From: Pseudorhodoplanes sp. | GTDB lineage: Bacteria; Pseudomonadota; Alphaproteobacteria; Rhizobiales; Xanthobacteraceae | DNA length: 64,000 nt | Direction: 5' to 3' | Assembly (NCBI GenBank): GCA_022843165.1 | Contig: JALHOD010000003.1 | Location: 1-64,000, forward strand | Shown: piece after piece, positions 18,665 to 27,542 of the stretch | Layout: each line of letters begins with the position of its first letter | Position numbering within the stretch: position 1 is the first letter of the stretch | Notes under the pieces: model-generated | Database searches by the model: none | What the model was told of the DNA's origin: nothing | What the model saw: only the letters and a program-made list of their open reading frames with translations | Position numbers and translations under genes: made by a program

Positions 18665-19429
18665 TCAGAGCAACCTGAACAAGCGCGCGAATTGCCACAG
18701 CGCGAGTGTAACAACCAGCAAGCCGACCAGAATCATCAATGTGCGGGCCGGAATATACTTGACGACATAGCCGCCAAGCGGCGCCGCCAGCACGCCGCCG
18801 ATGATCAGTGCCAGCAGCTCGCGCCAGGGTGAGACGCCGAGTTCGATGAAGAAGGTCGTGGCCGCGGCGATGGTCACGAAGAATTCCGTAGAATTCACCG
18901 AGCCTACGGTTGTGCGGGGCGCGTGCCCGGATCCGATCAGGGTCGACGTCGTCACCGGCCCCCAGCCGCCGCCGCCGCTGGCATCCAGAAAGCCCGCGAC
19001 AAAACCGACCGGCGACACCCACGGTGCGGGCGCATCGCGTCCCACCGGGATGCGAAGGGACTTGATCAGGATGAATGCGCCCAGTGCCAGCAGGTAGGCG
19101 TTCACAAACGGCCGCATCACCGCGCTATCCACGTTCGACAAGAGCCACGCGCCGAGAATCGCGCCCAGCACCCCGGCAACGCCGAGCCGCTTCACCAGCC
19201 GCCAATCGACATTGCGATGATGGATATGCGAAGCAGCGGATGCCCCGGTGGTGAATATTTCCGCAGTATGCACGATTGCGCTGGCGTGCGCAGGCGGCAT
19301 GCCGATCGCCAGCATCGCCGAGGTCGAAACCACGCCGAAGGCCATGCCGAGCGCGCCATCGACGATCTGCGCCAGGAAGCCGATTCCGATCAGCGCAAAA
19401 AATTCGGCCGACAGAAAATCGGTGACCAT
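18665..19429 (-). CDS. TauE/SafE-family permease (sulfite exporter-like)
   Basis: A 254-residue integral membrane protein with about eight hydrophobic spans and the duplicated Gly-rich TauE motifs 'GIGFLAQIVDGALGMAFGVVSTSAML' and 'VGFVAGFLDASGGGGWGPVTTSTLIGSG'. Members export small organic or inorganic anions such as sulfite or sulfonates; the substrate here is unknown. A GGGGGC site precedes the ATG at 19429. The Yip1 gene upstream on the same strand ends 17 bp away, so the two are probably co-transcribed. Confidence 0.9.
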   Translation of the reverse strand: MVTDFLSAEFFALIGIGFLAQIVDGALGMAFGVVSTSAMLAIGMPPAHASAIVHTAEIFTTGASAASHIHHRNVDWRLVKRLGVAGVLGAILGAWLLSNVDSAVMRPFVNAYLLALGAFILIKSLRIPVGRDAPAPWVSPVGFVAGFLDASGGGGWGPVTTSTLIGSGHAPRTTVGSVNSTEFFVTIAAATTFFIELGVSPWRELLALIIGGVLAAPLGGYVVKYIPARTLMILVGLLVVTLALWQFARLFRLL

Positions 19430-19446
19430 CGACGCCCCCTGACGAA

Positions 19447-20040
19447 TTATAAAGCGCGCGGCAGCGAAAAGACAAAATCCTTGATCAGCGCCAGCAGCAC
19501 AATCACGACGAATGCGATGACGAGGATCGTCACAGTATAAACGGGGGCACGCCGGCGCGGCGCGTCCATCAGCACCGGCAGCCCGGTCCACAACAGATAA
19601 CCGCTGTAGAGACTGAGAATCGTGAGGAAGCGCAAGCCCGGCACGACAAGAAAGATGCCCGCCAGCCAGACCGGAGTATGCGCATAGACCGACAGCTTGA
19701 GCGCGTTCATGAAATTCCGCTGTCCGCCGAATATCGGCGCGAGCATGTCGATGACCAGCGCCATCACATAGACGATGACAAAAGTGAGCAGATAGCTGAT
19801 GACCGCGTTGGACAGTCCGATCGCGAGCGGTTCGCGGAAGGTGCCGATCGATACCTTGACCCCGACCAGCGACGTTCCGATGAAGCCCGCCAAGGCCGGA
19901 ATGGCGGCAAGAATCGCGACATAGCGGACGAACAGAAATGCCGGTTCGGTGAATTCCCGCTCGATGACGGGCCATTCGGTGCGCGGCGTGAACAGGATAT
20001 TCCTGATCCGCTGGAGGATATTGAGTTTGACCCGCACCAT
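19447..20040 (-). CDS. Yip1-domain membrane protein
   Basis: A 197-residue protein with five predicted spans. The N-terminal cytoplasmic segment 'ILQRIRNILFTPRTEWPVIEREFTEP' is the hallmark of bacterial Yip1-domain proteins, and the first span begins at 'AFLFVRYVAILAAIPALAGFIG'. The function is unknown. It lies in a tight run with the GMC oxidoreductase upstream (gap 3 bp) and TauE downstream. Confidence 0.88.
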   Translation of the reverse strand: MVRVKLNILQRIRNILFTPRTEWPVIEREFTEPAFLFVRYVAILAAIPALAGFIGTSLVGVKVSIGTFREPLAIGLSNAVISYLLTFVIVYVMALVIDMLAPIFGGQRNFMNALKLSVYAHTPVWLAGIFLVVPGLRFLTILSLYSGYLLWTGLPVLMDAPRRRAPVYTVTILVIAFVVIVLLALIKDFVFSLPRAL

Positions 20041-20043
20041 CGG

Positions 20044-21675
20044 TCAGCGCCTCGCATCGTCGCGGATCATCGCCGCCGCCTTGTCGGCAATCATCATAGT
20101 GGGGGAGTTGGTGTTGCCGGAGGTAATCACCGGCATGACCGATGCGTCCGCGATCCGCAAGCCTTCCAGACCAATCACGCGCAGGCGTTCGTCGGTGACG
20201 GCGAGCTTGTCGTCGCGCCGGCCCATCCTGGCCGTCCCGACCGGGTGGAAGATCGTGGTGCCGATATCGCCCGCCGCCTTGACCAGCCCGGCTTCATCGT
20301 CGTCGCGCACGGCATCGCCCGGCAGATATTCCGATGGGAAATATCTCTGCAACGCAGGCTGCGCGACGATTCTGCGGGTGATGCGGATGGAATCGGCCGC
20401 CACCCGCCGATCCTCGTCAGTGGACAGATAATTCGGCTGGATCGCCGGCGCGTCCGCCGGATCGGCGGACCGCAGGCGCACCTGCCCCCGGCTGGTCGGG
20501 CGCAGATTGGCGACGCTGACGGTGAACGCCGAAAACGCATGCAGCGGATCGCCGAACTTGTCGAGCGATAGCGGCTGCACATGATACTGGATGTTGGGCC
20601 GTTCGCGGTCGGGATCGGAGCGCGTGAAGGCCCCGAGCTGCGAGGGCGCCATGGTCAGCGCACCGCGCCGCCGCAACGCGTAGTTCATCGCCATTGCCGC
20701 GCGGCCGAGCAGCGAGCGATAGGTCTCGTTCAGGGTGGTGACGCCCGACACCTTGTAGATCATCCGCAATTGCAGATGGTCCTGCAGATTTTCGCCGACG
20801 CCGCGCCGGTCGAGCACCGGCATGATGCCGAACTTGTTCATCTGCGCCGCCGGCCCCACCCCCGACAGCAGCAGAAGCTGCGGCGACCCGATCGCGCCCG
20901 CGGCCAGGATGATCTCGCCGCGGCAGCGCGCGAGCCTGGTTTCGCCGTTCTGCCGGAAGCGCAGGCCGATGGCGCGCTTGTTGCTGAAGATGATGCGTTC
21001 GGCGAGACAGCCGGTTTCCAGGCGCAGGTTCGGACGATGCAGAACCGGCTTCAGGAAGCCGCGCGCCGAGGACCAGCGCCGGCCACGCTTCTGGTTCACG
21101 TGAAAATAGCCGGCGCCTTCATTGCTGCCGGTGTTGAAATCCGTAACTTTGGGAATGCCGTATTGCTCGGCGGCGTCCTGGAACGCATCGGTGATGTCCC
21201 AGCGGATGCGCGGATATTCCACCCGCCATTCGCCGCCGACGCCGTGGTTCTCGCTTTCGCCCAGGAAGTGATCGAGCTGCTTGCGGAACACCGGCTTCAC
21301 GTCGTCCCAGCCCCAGCCCTTCAGACCGAGCTGACGCCAGTGATCGTAATCGCCCGCCTGCCCGCGCATGTAGATCATGGCGTTGATCGCGGACGAGCCG
21401 CCAATCACCTTGCCGCGCGGATAGGCCAGGCTGCGGCCGTTCAGGCCCGGCACCGGCTCGGTGCGGAACATCCAGTCGGCGCGCGGATTGCCGATGGCAA
21501 AGAGATAGCCGACCGGAATGTGAAACCAGATCCAGTTGTCCCGGCCGCCGGCTTCCAGCACCAGCACCTTCTTGTCGGGATCCGCCGACAGGCGATTGGC
21601 CAGCACGCAGCCCGCCGAGCCCGCGCCGACGATGATGTAGTCGTACTCGCCTTCCAGCAATTCGGTGTCCGGCAT
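20044..21675 (-). CDS. GMC-family oxidoreductase (choline dehydrogenase-like)
   Basis: 543 residues. The FAD-binding dinucleotide motif '[20 protein letters not shown]' is at the N-terminus, GMC signature 1 is seen around '[21 protein letters not shown]', and signature 2 around '[16 protein letters not shown]'. The C-terminal active-site His region '[11 protein letters not shown]' and '[25 protein letters not shown]' are intact. It oxidises an alcohol using FAD; the substrate is not determined by sequence. AGGAC before the ATG at 21675 supports this start. It heads a probable operon with yip1 and tauE. Confidence 0.94.
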   Translation of the reverse strand: MPDTELLEGEYDYIIVGAGSAGCVLANRLSADPDKKVLVLEAGGRDNWIWFHIPVGYLFAIGNPRADWMFRTEPVPGLNGRSLAYPRGKVIGGSSAINAMIYMRGQAGDYDHWRQLGLKGWGWDDVKPVFRKQLDHFLGESENHGVGGEWRVEYPRIRWDITDAFQDAAEQYGIPKVTDFNTGSNEGAGYFHVNQKRGRRWSSARGFLKPVLHRPNLRLETGCLAERIIFSNKRAIGLRFRQNGETRLARCRGEIILAAGAIGSPQLLLLSGVGPAAQMNKFGIMPVLDRRGVGENLQDHLQLRMIYKVSGVTTLNETYRSLLGRAAMAMNYALRRRGALTMAPSQLGAFTRSDPDRERPNIQYHVQPLSLDKFGDPLHAFSAFTVSVANLRPTSRGQVRLRSADPADAPAIQPNYLSTDEDRRVAADSIRITRRIVAQPALQRYFPSEYLPGDAVRDDDEAGLVKAAGDIGTTIFHPVGTARMGRRDDKLAVTDERLRVIGLEGLRIADASVMPVITSGNTNSPTMMIADKAAAMIRDDARR

Positions 21676-21875
21676 GTCCTGGCCCCGCCACAGCTGGGCC
21701 AATGTGCCGTTCAAGATCGGGCTTGGCAATTGCGCCTGAACCTTTAGAATGTCGCTGCGATCCGCGATGCGCTGCGCGCGCATCTCGTCCCGGGACGGCG
21801 GTTCCTGAAGGCGATCGCACTCGACAGAAATCCTAACCTTGCAGGTGACGGCGTGCCGTCGCCCGGAGAACCGCC

Positions 21876-22673
21876 ATGTTCAAACGCCACTTCATAGCAA
21901 TACTCGCCGCCGTCCTGCTGACGGCTGCCCTCGGCCTCCTCCTGAATCCGGCCGGTGCACAGGAGAAATCCATCACCGTCTTCGCCGCCGCATCCATGAA
22001 GAACGCGCTCGATGACGTGAATGCCGCCTACACAAAAGCGACCGGTGTGAAGGTGATCGCCAGCTATGCCGCCAGTTCCGCCCTGGCCAAGCAGATCGAA
22101 GGCGGCGCACCCGCCGATGCCTTTGTCTCCGCCGACCTGAAATGGATGGACTATCTGGCCGAAAAGAAGGCGATCAGGGGCGGCACCCGCGTCAATCTTC
22201 TTGGCAACAGGCTGGTGCTGATCGCGCCGAAAGATTCCGGGATTGGCAAAGCGACCATCGTCAAGGGCTTCGATCTGGAAAAACTCGCCGGCGACGGCCG
22301 CATCGCCACCGGCGACGTGAAAGCGGTGCCGGTGGGTCGGTACGCCAAGGCCGCGCTGGAAAATCTCGGCGCCTGGGCCGCGGCGGAAAAGAAATTCGCC
22401 ATGACCGACAATGTGCGGGCCGCTCTCCTCCTCGTCTCGCGCGGAGAAGCCGCGCTCGGCATCGTCTACGAAACCGACGCAAAGGTCGATCCGGGCGTGA
22501 AGATCGTCGGGACCTTTCCGGAAAACTCGCATGAGCCGGTCACCTATCCGGTCGCGATGACCACAACCGCCAAACCGGAGGCCGCCGGCTACCTGTCGTT
22601 CCTGCGATCGCAGTCCGCCAGGTCGATGTTCGAGAAATACGGCTTCTCGTTCCTGATCAAGCCGACATCGTGA
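21876..22673 (+). CDS. modA: molybdate ABC transporter, periplasmic binding protein
   Basis: A 265-residue exported protein (signal MFKRHFIAILAAVLLTAALG...AGA). ModA features are 'ITVFAAASMKNALDDV', 'SYAASSALAKQIEGGAPADAFVSADLKWMDYL' and 'NRLVLIAPKDS'. It delivers molybdate (or tungstate) to ModBC. It is the first gene of a tight modA-modB-modC set. I saw no convincing ModE box in the 92-bp upstream region. Confidence 0.95.
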   Translation: MFKRHFIAILAAVLLTAALGLLLNPAGAQEKSITVFAAASMKNALDDVNAAYTKATGVKVIASYAASSALAKQIEGGAPADAFVSADLKWMDYLAEKKAIRGGTRVNLLGNRLVLIAPKDSGIGKATIVKGFDLEKLAGDGRIATGDVKAVPVGRYAKAALENLGAWAAAEKKFAMTDNVRAALLLVSRGEAALGIVYETDAKVDPGVKIVGTFPENSHEPVTYPVAMTTTAKPEAAGYLSFLRSQSARSMFEKYGFSFLIKPTS

Positions 22674-22674
22674 C

Positions 22675-23370
22675 GTGCTGGACCTGACGCCCGAGGAATG
22701 GATCGCGATCCGCCTGTCGTTGCGGATCGCGATTGTCGCCACCGCCGTCGCCCTGCCGTTCGGCATCGCGATTGCGTGGCTGCTGGCGCGCAAGCGGTTT
22801 CCCGGCAAGGCGCTGCTCGACGCGCTGGTGCTGCTGCCGCTGGTGCTGCCGCCGGTGGTGACCGGCTATCTGCTGCTGATCTCCTTCGGCCGGCGCGGGC
22901 CGATCGGCAGTTTTCTGGCCGAGACGTTCGGCATCGTGTTCTCCTTCCGCTGGACCGGCGCCGCTCTGGCCTGCGGCATCATGGGTTTTCCCCTGATGGT
23001 GCGGGCGATCCGCCTGTCCTTCGAGGCCATCGACCGCCGCATGGAGGACGCCGCGGCGACATTGGGCGCGAACACATTCTGGACCTTCGCCACCGTCACT
23101 CTGCCGCTCGCCCTGCCCGGCGTGATCGCCGGCTTCATCCTGTGTTTTGTGAAAGCGCTGGGCGAATTCGGCGCGACCATCACATTCGTCTCGAACATCC
23201 CCGGCGAAACCCAGACCATTTCGGCCGCGATCTACAGCCTGACGCAGACCCCGGACGGCGACGCCGGCGCCATGCGTCTGGTCGTCGTCTCCATTGTCAT
23301 TGCCTTTGCCGCACTGATCGCCTCGGAATGGCTGGCGCGGCGCGCCACCGCGCGCATCCATGGAGACTGA
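22675..23370 (+). CDS. modB: molybdate ABC transporter permease
   Basis: A 231-residue permease with a GTG start one base after the modA stop. It has five hydrophobic spans and the EAA coupling-helix motif '[33 protein letters not shown]'. The conserved ModB segment '[20 protein letters not shown]' is present. It pairs with ModC. Confidence 0.95.
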   Translation: MLDLTPEEWIAIRLSLRIAIVATAVALPFGIAIAWLLARKRFPGKALLDALVLLPLVLPPVVTGYLLLISFGRRGPIGSFLAETFGIVFSFRWTGAALACGIMGFPLMVRAIRLSFEAIDRRMEDAAATLGANTFWTFATVTLPLALPGVIAGFILCFVKALGEFGATITFVSNIPGETQTISAAIYSLTQTPDGDAGAMRLVVVSIVIAFAALIASEWLARRATARIHGD

Positions 23371-23371
23371 C

Positions 23372-24058
23372 ATGCTGTCCGTGGATGTCGAAAAGCAGCT
23401 TGGCGATTTCCGGCTCAATGTCGGGTTTGAAGCCGGTCCCGGCGTTACCGCCTTGTTCGGACCGTCGGGTTCGGGAAAAACCACGCTGGTCAACATGATC
23501 GCCGGGCTGGTCACACCCGACCGGGGCTGCATCATTTTCGACGACGATGTCCTGTTTGACTCCGCCGCGCGCGTGAACCGTCCGGCGCATGACCGCCGCA
23601 TCGGCTATGTGTTCCAGGACGGCCGGCTGTTTCCGCATCTGTCGGTGGCGCAAAATCTCGATTACGGACGCTGGATGCGCGGCCTGCCGCATGATCCGGC
23701 GGAGGCCGGGCGCGTGATCGCCATGCTGGATATCGCGCCGTTGCTGCAACGCCGGCCGGGAAAATTGTCGGGTGGCGAGCGCCAGCGCGTCGCCATCGGA
23801 CGTGCGCTGCTGGCACAGCCGCGACTGCTGCTGCTCGACGAACCGCTGGCCTCGCTCGACAGCGCCCGCAAAAGCGAGATCCTGCCCTATCTCGTCCGGC
23901 TGCGCGACGAAGCCGGCATTCCGATGATCTACGTCAGCCACAATCCGGAGGAGGTGAAACGCATTGCCGGTACGGTTGTGTGCCTCGATGGCGGACAGAT
24001 CGCAGCAAGCGGTGGATTGCACGTGCTGGAAAGCTTGCAGGCCGGGCTTTTGCTGTAA
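23372..24058 (+). CDS. modC: molybdate ABC transporter ATPase, short form without MOP domain
   Basis: A 228-residue ATPase with Walker A 'GPSGSGKTT', signature '[10 protein letters not shown]' and Walker B '[12 protein letters not shown]'. A GGAGA five bases before ATG 23372 decides the start; an earlier ATG overlaps modB. Typical ModC is ~350 residues with a C-terminal MOP domain that binds molybdate for feedback inhibition. This one ends shortly after the H-loop region, so it lacks that regulatory domain. Confidence 0.9.
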   Translation: MLSVDVEKQLGDFRLNVGFEAGPGVTALFGPSGSGKTTLVNMIAGLVTPDRGCIIFDDDVLFDSAARVNRPAHDRRIGYVFQDGRLFPHLSVAQNLDYGRWMRGLPHDPAEAGRVIAMLDIAPLLQRRPGKLSGGERQRVAIGRALLAQPRLLLLDEPLASLDSARKSEILPYLVRLRDEAGIPMIYVSHNPEEVKRIAGTVVCLDGGQIAASGGLHVLESLQAGLLL

Positions 24059-24067
24059 CATGCCGGC

Positions 24068-24895
24068 ATGTTCCCGCCCGCCCGCATCGTTTGTCTGACC
24101 GAAGAGACCGTCGAGACGCTCTATCTGCTTGGCATGCAGCATCTCATTGTCGGCGTGTCCGGCTATGCGGTGCGGCCCGCCGAAGTGAGAAGAGAGAAGC
24201 CGCGCGTCTCCGCTTTCATCAGCGCGGACATTCCCAAGATACTGGCGCTCGAACCCGATCTCGTCCTGACTTTTTCGGATTTGCAGGCCGACATCGTCGC
24301 GGACCTGATCCGGGCCGGCATCGCGGTTCACGCCTTCAATCAGCGCGACATCGCCGGCATTCTGGCGATGATCCGCACCCTCGGCGCGCTGATCGGATCG
24401 TCCACGCGCGCGGAATTGCTCGCGCAGTCGCTCGAATACCGGCTGGCCAAGGCGCACAGCGATGCCGCCATGCTCGCCCGCAAGCCGCGCATCTATTTCG
24501 AGGAATGGGACGAGCCGATGATTTCCGGCATCGGCTGGGTGTCGGAACTGATCGCAGCCGCCGGCGGTGTGGACGTTTTTTCCGAACTGTCGCTGCAGAA
24601 AAGCGCAAAGGATCGGATCGTCGCGCCGGAGCAGGTGATCGCCGCCGCGCCCGACATCATTATCGGCTCATGGTGCGGCAAGAAATTCGCTCCAGCAAAG
24701 GTCGCCGCCCGCCCCGGCTTTGCATCCATTCCCGCCGTGCGGTCCGGCTCTCTGCATGAGATCAAGTCCACCCTGATCCTGCAGCCGGGTCCGGCAGCGC
24801 TTACCGACGGCCTCGACGCGCTCGTTACCATTGTCGATGAATGGTGCGCGGCTCAGCGCGGCCGCCGAAGATTGCGGAGCGCATCCGCCAGATAG
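24068..24895 (+). CDS. leaderless BtuF-like (cobalamin/Fe3+-siderophore type) binding protein
   Basis: A 275-residue protein with the type III periplasmic-binding fold of PF01497: 'RIVCLTEETVETLYLLGMQHLIVGVSGYAVRP', 'ISADIPKILALEPDLVLTFSDLQADI' and 'IAAAPDIIIGSWCGKKF'. No signal peptide is visible: the protein starts MFPPARIVCL. Either it acts in the cytoplasm or the start is misjudged; no better upstream start exists because modC ends 9 bp away. Its 3' end overlaps the next, oppositely oriented gene by 43 bp. Cobalamin binding is a family guess. Confidence 0.85.
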   Translation: MFPPARIVCLTEETVETLYLLGMQHLIVGVSGYAVRPAEVRREKPRVSAFISADIPKILALEPDLVLTFSDLQADIVADLIRAGIAVHAFNQRDIAGILAMIRTLGALIGSSTRAELLAQSLEYRLAKAHSDAAMLARKPRIYFEEWDEPMISGIGWVSELIAAAGGVDVFSELSLQKSAKDRIVAPEQVIAAAPDIIIGSWCGKKFAPAKVAARPGFASIPAVRSGSLHEIKSTLILQPGPAALTDGLDALVTIVDEWCAAQRGRRRLRSASAR

Positions 24896-25701
24896 TCGAA
24901 CGACGCAACCAGGGCCGGGCCGCCGCACATGGTGTAGCGCGTCGGCAGCGCGACGCGGCGGTTCTCCGGATAAAGCTCGCGGATCGCCGGATGCGTCAGA
25001 TAGAGCGCGCCCTGGTCCGATGGCGCCACCGGCGGGTCTTTCAGAAACACCAGATCGGGCTTCAGCATCATCAGCTTTTCCAGCGGGATGAATCCGCCAT
25101 AGCCTGCGGGTGCGCCGGCGGGCGGCCTCAGTCCGGCTTCCGACAGCAGCGCCGCCGCAAGGCTGTTGGGACCCTGGGTATAGCCGCCGCGCTCGATCAC
25201 CAGGGCGGTCTCGTCGTGCGACCGCCGTACCGCCGCAAGGCGCGCCCGCGCCGCGTCGAGCTCGGCCACCAGTTTCTCGCCGCGCTCCCGGTGGCCGAGA
25301 ATCTCCGCGACCTCGCGGATCTGCCGGCGCGCATTCTCCAGATCGGTGACGAAGCCGACTTCGGCCACGCGCATCCCTTGCGCGGCCAGCATGCGCCGCG
25401 TCACCGGGCGGTCGTTGGGGCCGACCAGCACAAGGTCGGGCTGCAGCACGATGGTCGTCTCGGCCTGCCAGTCCAGGCGGCGAAAGGCGCGCGCCTGGTC
25501 GGCCACCACCGACAGGGCGCGGTCACCGGCATAGGGCGACAGTCCGGCGATCTGGCCGGGATCGGCCAAAGCCACCACCAGCTGGTCGGCACAGAGATTG
25601 AAGGACACCACGCGGCGCGGCGCATCGGCAGCAAGCGCCGCGGAGCCCCATAGCAGCATCAGACCGGCCAAGACAGCCGGCAATGGCATTCTTCGTTTCA
25701 T
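24853..25701 (-). CDS. ABC transporter periplasmic binding protein, iron-chelate/cobalamin type
   Basis: A 282-residue exported protein with signal MKRRMPLPAVLAGLMLLWGSAALA. It shows the BtuF/FhuD-type pattern 'RRVVSFNLCADQLVVALADPGQIAGLSPYA', 'ETTIVLQPDLVLVGPNDRPVTRRML', a long backbone helix, and 'EKLMMLKPDLVFLKDP'. It is transcribed divergently from its probable permease and ATPase genes across a 48-bp gap. The gap is too short for a cobalamin riboswitch. Its 3' end overlaps the convergent BtuF-like gene. Confidence 0.9.
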   Translation of the reverse strand: MKRRMPLPAVLAGLMLLWGSAALAADAPRRVVSFNLCADQLVVALADPGQIAGLSPYAGDRALSVVADQARAFRRLDWQAETTIVLQPDLVLVGPNDRPVTRRMLAAQGMRVAEVGFVTDLENARRQIREVAEILGHRERGEKLVAELDAARARLAAVRRSHDETALVIERGGYTQGPNSLAAALLSEAGLRPPAGAPAGYGGFIPLEKLMMLKPDLVFLKDPPVAPSDQGALYLTHPAIRELYPENRRVALPTRYTMCGGPALVASFDYLADALRNLRRPR

Positions 25702-25749
25702 GCGGGCATAGTCGCGCGCCAAACCGCGAGACCGCAAGCCATACCATCG

Positions 25750-26763
25750 ATGACCGCGACCATCGTCAAAAGCACACGCCTTGTCATCCTTCTGACGGCG
25801 CTGATTCTCCTGTTGATGCTGGTCTCGCTCATGGTCGGGCCGGCCGGCCTGTCGCCGCGCGAGGCGTTCTCGGCACTTGTCTCGGGTGACGGCCCCGCCG
25901 GCATTATCGTGCGCGACATCCGCCTTCCGCGAACCTTGCTGGCGGCGCTGATCGGCGCCACGCTGGGCCTTTCGGGCGCCGCCTTGCAGGGCCTGTTGCG
26001 CAATCCGCTGGCGGAGCCCGCTTTGTTCGGCGCGCCGCAGGCTGCGGCCGCCGCCGCATCGTTCATGATTGCGTTCGGTTTCGTCTCCGCGACCTCCCTG
26101 GCGGTGCCGCTCGCCGGCATTGCAGGGGCGCTGGTGTCGATCGGCGGCTTGGTGCTCATCGCCGGCAGCCGCGCCAGCCTCACGGTGATCCTGCTCGCCG
26201 GCCTTGCATTGGCAAGCTTCGCCGGCGCCGTCACTGCGCTCATTCTCAACCTGGCGCCCAATCCTTTCATCGCGCTGGAGGTGGCGTTCTGGCTGCTCGG
26301 ATCGCTGGAGGATCGCAGCAGCGATCATCTGTTCATCGCGGTGCCGTTCATGGTCGCCAGCTGGATCGTGCTGTTCGCCAATGCCCGCGCGTTCCGCGCG
26401 CTGACCCTGGGGGAAGACGCCGCCGCCTCGCTCGGCGTCGATCTGGTCCGCACGCGCCTGATGGTGGTGGTCGGCGTGGCGCTCGGCGTCGGCGCAGCCG
26501 TGGCCGTGGCGGGCTCGATCGGCTTTGTCGGTCTTGTGGCGCCGCATCTGGTGCGACGCGCGGTGGGATCGGATCCGGCGCGCGTCATGCTGCCGGGCGC
26601 GCTGGTCGGTGCGGCCCTGCTGCTCGCCGCCGATATTGCCGTGCGCACGATTCCGGCTGCCATCGAGCTGAAAGTCGGCGTGGTCACCGCGCTGATCGGC
26701 GTGCCGTTCTTTCTGAGCATGATTTTCGGCGAGCGCCGCGAGCTGGAAGGAGCGCCGTCATGA
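25750..26763 (+). CDS. FecCD-family ABC permease (iron-chelate/cobalamin)
   Basis: 337 residues with about nine to ten membrane spans, typical of BtuC/FecCD/FhuB permeases. Conserved segments are 'DIRLPRTLLAALIGATLGLSGAALQGLLRNPLAEPALFG' and 'GSIGFVGLVAPHLVRRAVGSDPARVMLPGALVGA'. It overlaps the ATPase gene by four bases (ATGA). The substrate could be a ferric chelate or a corrinoid. The neighbouring binding protein is divergent rather than in the operon. Confidence 0.93.
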   Translation: MTATIVKSTRLVILLTALILLLMLVSLMVGPAGLSPREAFSALVSGDGPAGIIVRDIRLPRTLLAALIGATLGLSGAALQGLLRNPLAEPALFGAPQAAAAAASFMIAFGFVSATSLAVPLAGIAGALVSIGGLVLIAGSRASLTVILLAGLALASFAGAVTALILNLAPNPFIALEVAFWLLGSLEDRSSDHLFIAVPFMVASWIVLFANARAFRALTLGEDAAASLGVDLVRTRLMVVVGVALGVGAAVAVAGSIGFVGLVAPHLVRRAVGSDPARVMLPGALVGAALLLAADIAVRTIPAAIELKVGVVTALIGVPFFLSMIFGERRELEGAPS

Positions 26764-27539
26764 CCGGCGCGGCGTCGATGAGCGCGAGCGGTCTCTCCGT
26801 GACCCTGGATCGCAAGCCGATTGTGCGGGACGCCTCGCTGACATTGCGGCCGGGAGAATTGACGGCGCTGGTCGGACCGAACGGCGCCGGCAAGACCACG
26901 CTGATGCGGGCGCTCGCCGGCCTGCTGCCGGCCGACGGCACGATCCTGCTGGACGGCCGCTCGCTTGCCGATTTTTCCGCGCGCGAGCGCGCCAGGCGCA
27001 TCGCCTACCTGCCGCAAGGCAACACGTTTCATTGGCCGATGCCGGTCGAGCAGATCGTGGCGCTCGGCCGCTACCCGCATGGCGACCCGTTCTCTCCGGC
27101 GACCGAAGCCGACCGGAGCGCCGTGGCGGAGGCGCTGGCGGCAACCGGAACGCAGGATCTGGCGCATCGTGCCGTCACCCATCTGTCGGGGGGCGAAAAG
27201 GCGCGTGTCGCGCTGGCGCGCGCGCTTGCGACCAGGGCGGACATCCTGCTCGCCGACGAGCCGACCATGTCGCTTGATCCGCGCCATCAACTGGTGGTGA
27301 TGGATTTGCTGCGCGATCAGACCCGCAAGGGCGGCACGGTGCTGGCCGTGGTGCATGACCTGGCGCTGGCCGCGCGTTACGCCGATCGCGTCATCACGAT
27401 CCAGGAGGGACGGGTCTCCGCCGACGCCAGGCCGAATGACGCGCTCAACGCGGAGCGGATCGCGTCGGTGTTCGGCGTGGAGGCGACGATCATCGAGTTC
27501 GACAAAGGCCGCATCCCGGTGGCGCGGCGCGCGCTCTGA
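26760..27539 (+). CDS. FecE/BtuD-type ABC ATPase
   Basis: 259 residues: Walker A 'GPNGAGKTT', Q-loop 'YLPQGN', signature 'LSGGEKARVALARALATRADILLADEP' and H-loop 'AVVHDLALAARYADRV'. It is the partner of the FecCD-type permease, with which it is translationally coupled. It lies tail to tail with the K+/H+ antiporter gene (3 bp gap). Confidence 0.94.
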   Translation: MTGAASMSASGLSVTLDRKPIVRDASLTLRPGELTALVGPNGAGKTTLMRALAGLLPADGTILLDGRSLADFSARERARRIAYLPQGNTFHWPMPVEQIVALGRYPHGDPFSPATEADRSAVAEALAATGTQDLAHRAVTHLSGGEKARVALARALATRADILLADEPTMSLDPRHQLVVMDLLRDQTRKGGTVLAVVHDLALAARYADRVITIQEGRVSADARPNDALNAERIASVFGVEATIIEFDKGRIPVARRAL

Positions 27540-27542
27540 GTC

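Noticed and set aside
25702-25749. Cobalamin riboswitch between the divergent binding-protein and permease genes
   Set aside because: The gap is only 48 bp, far too short.
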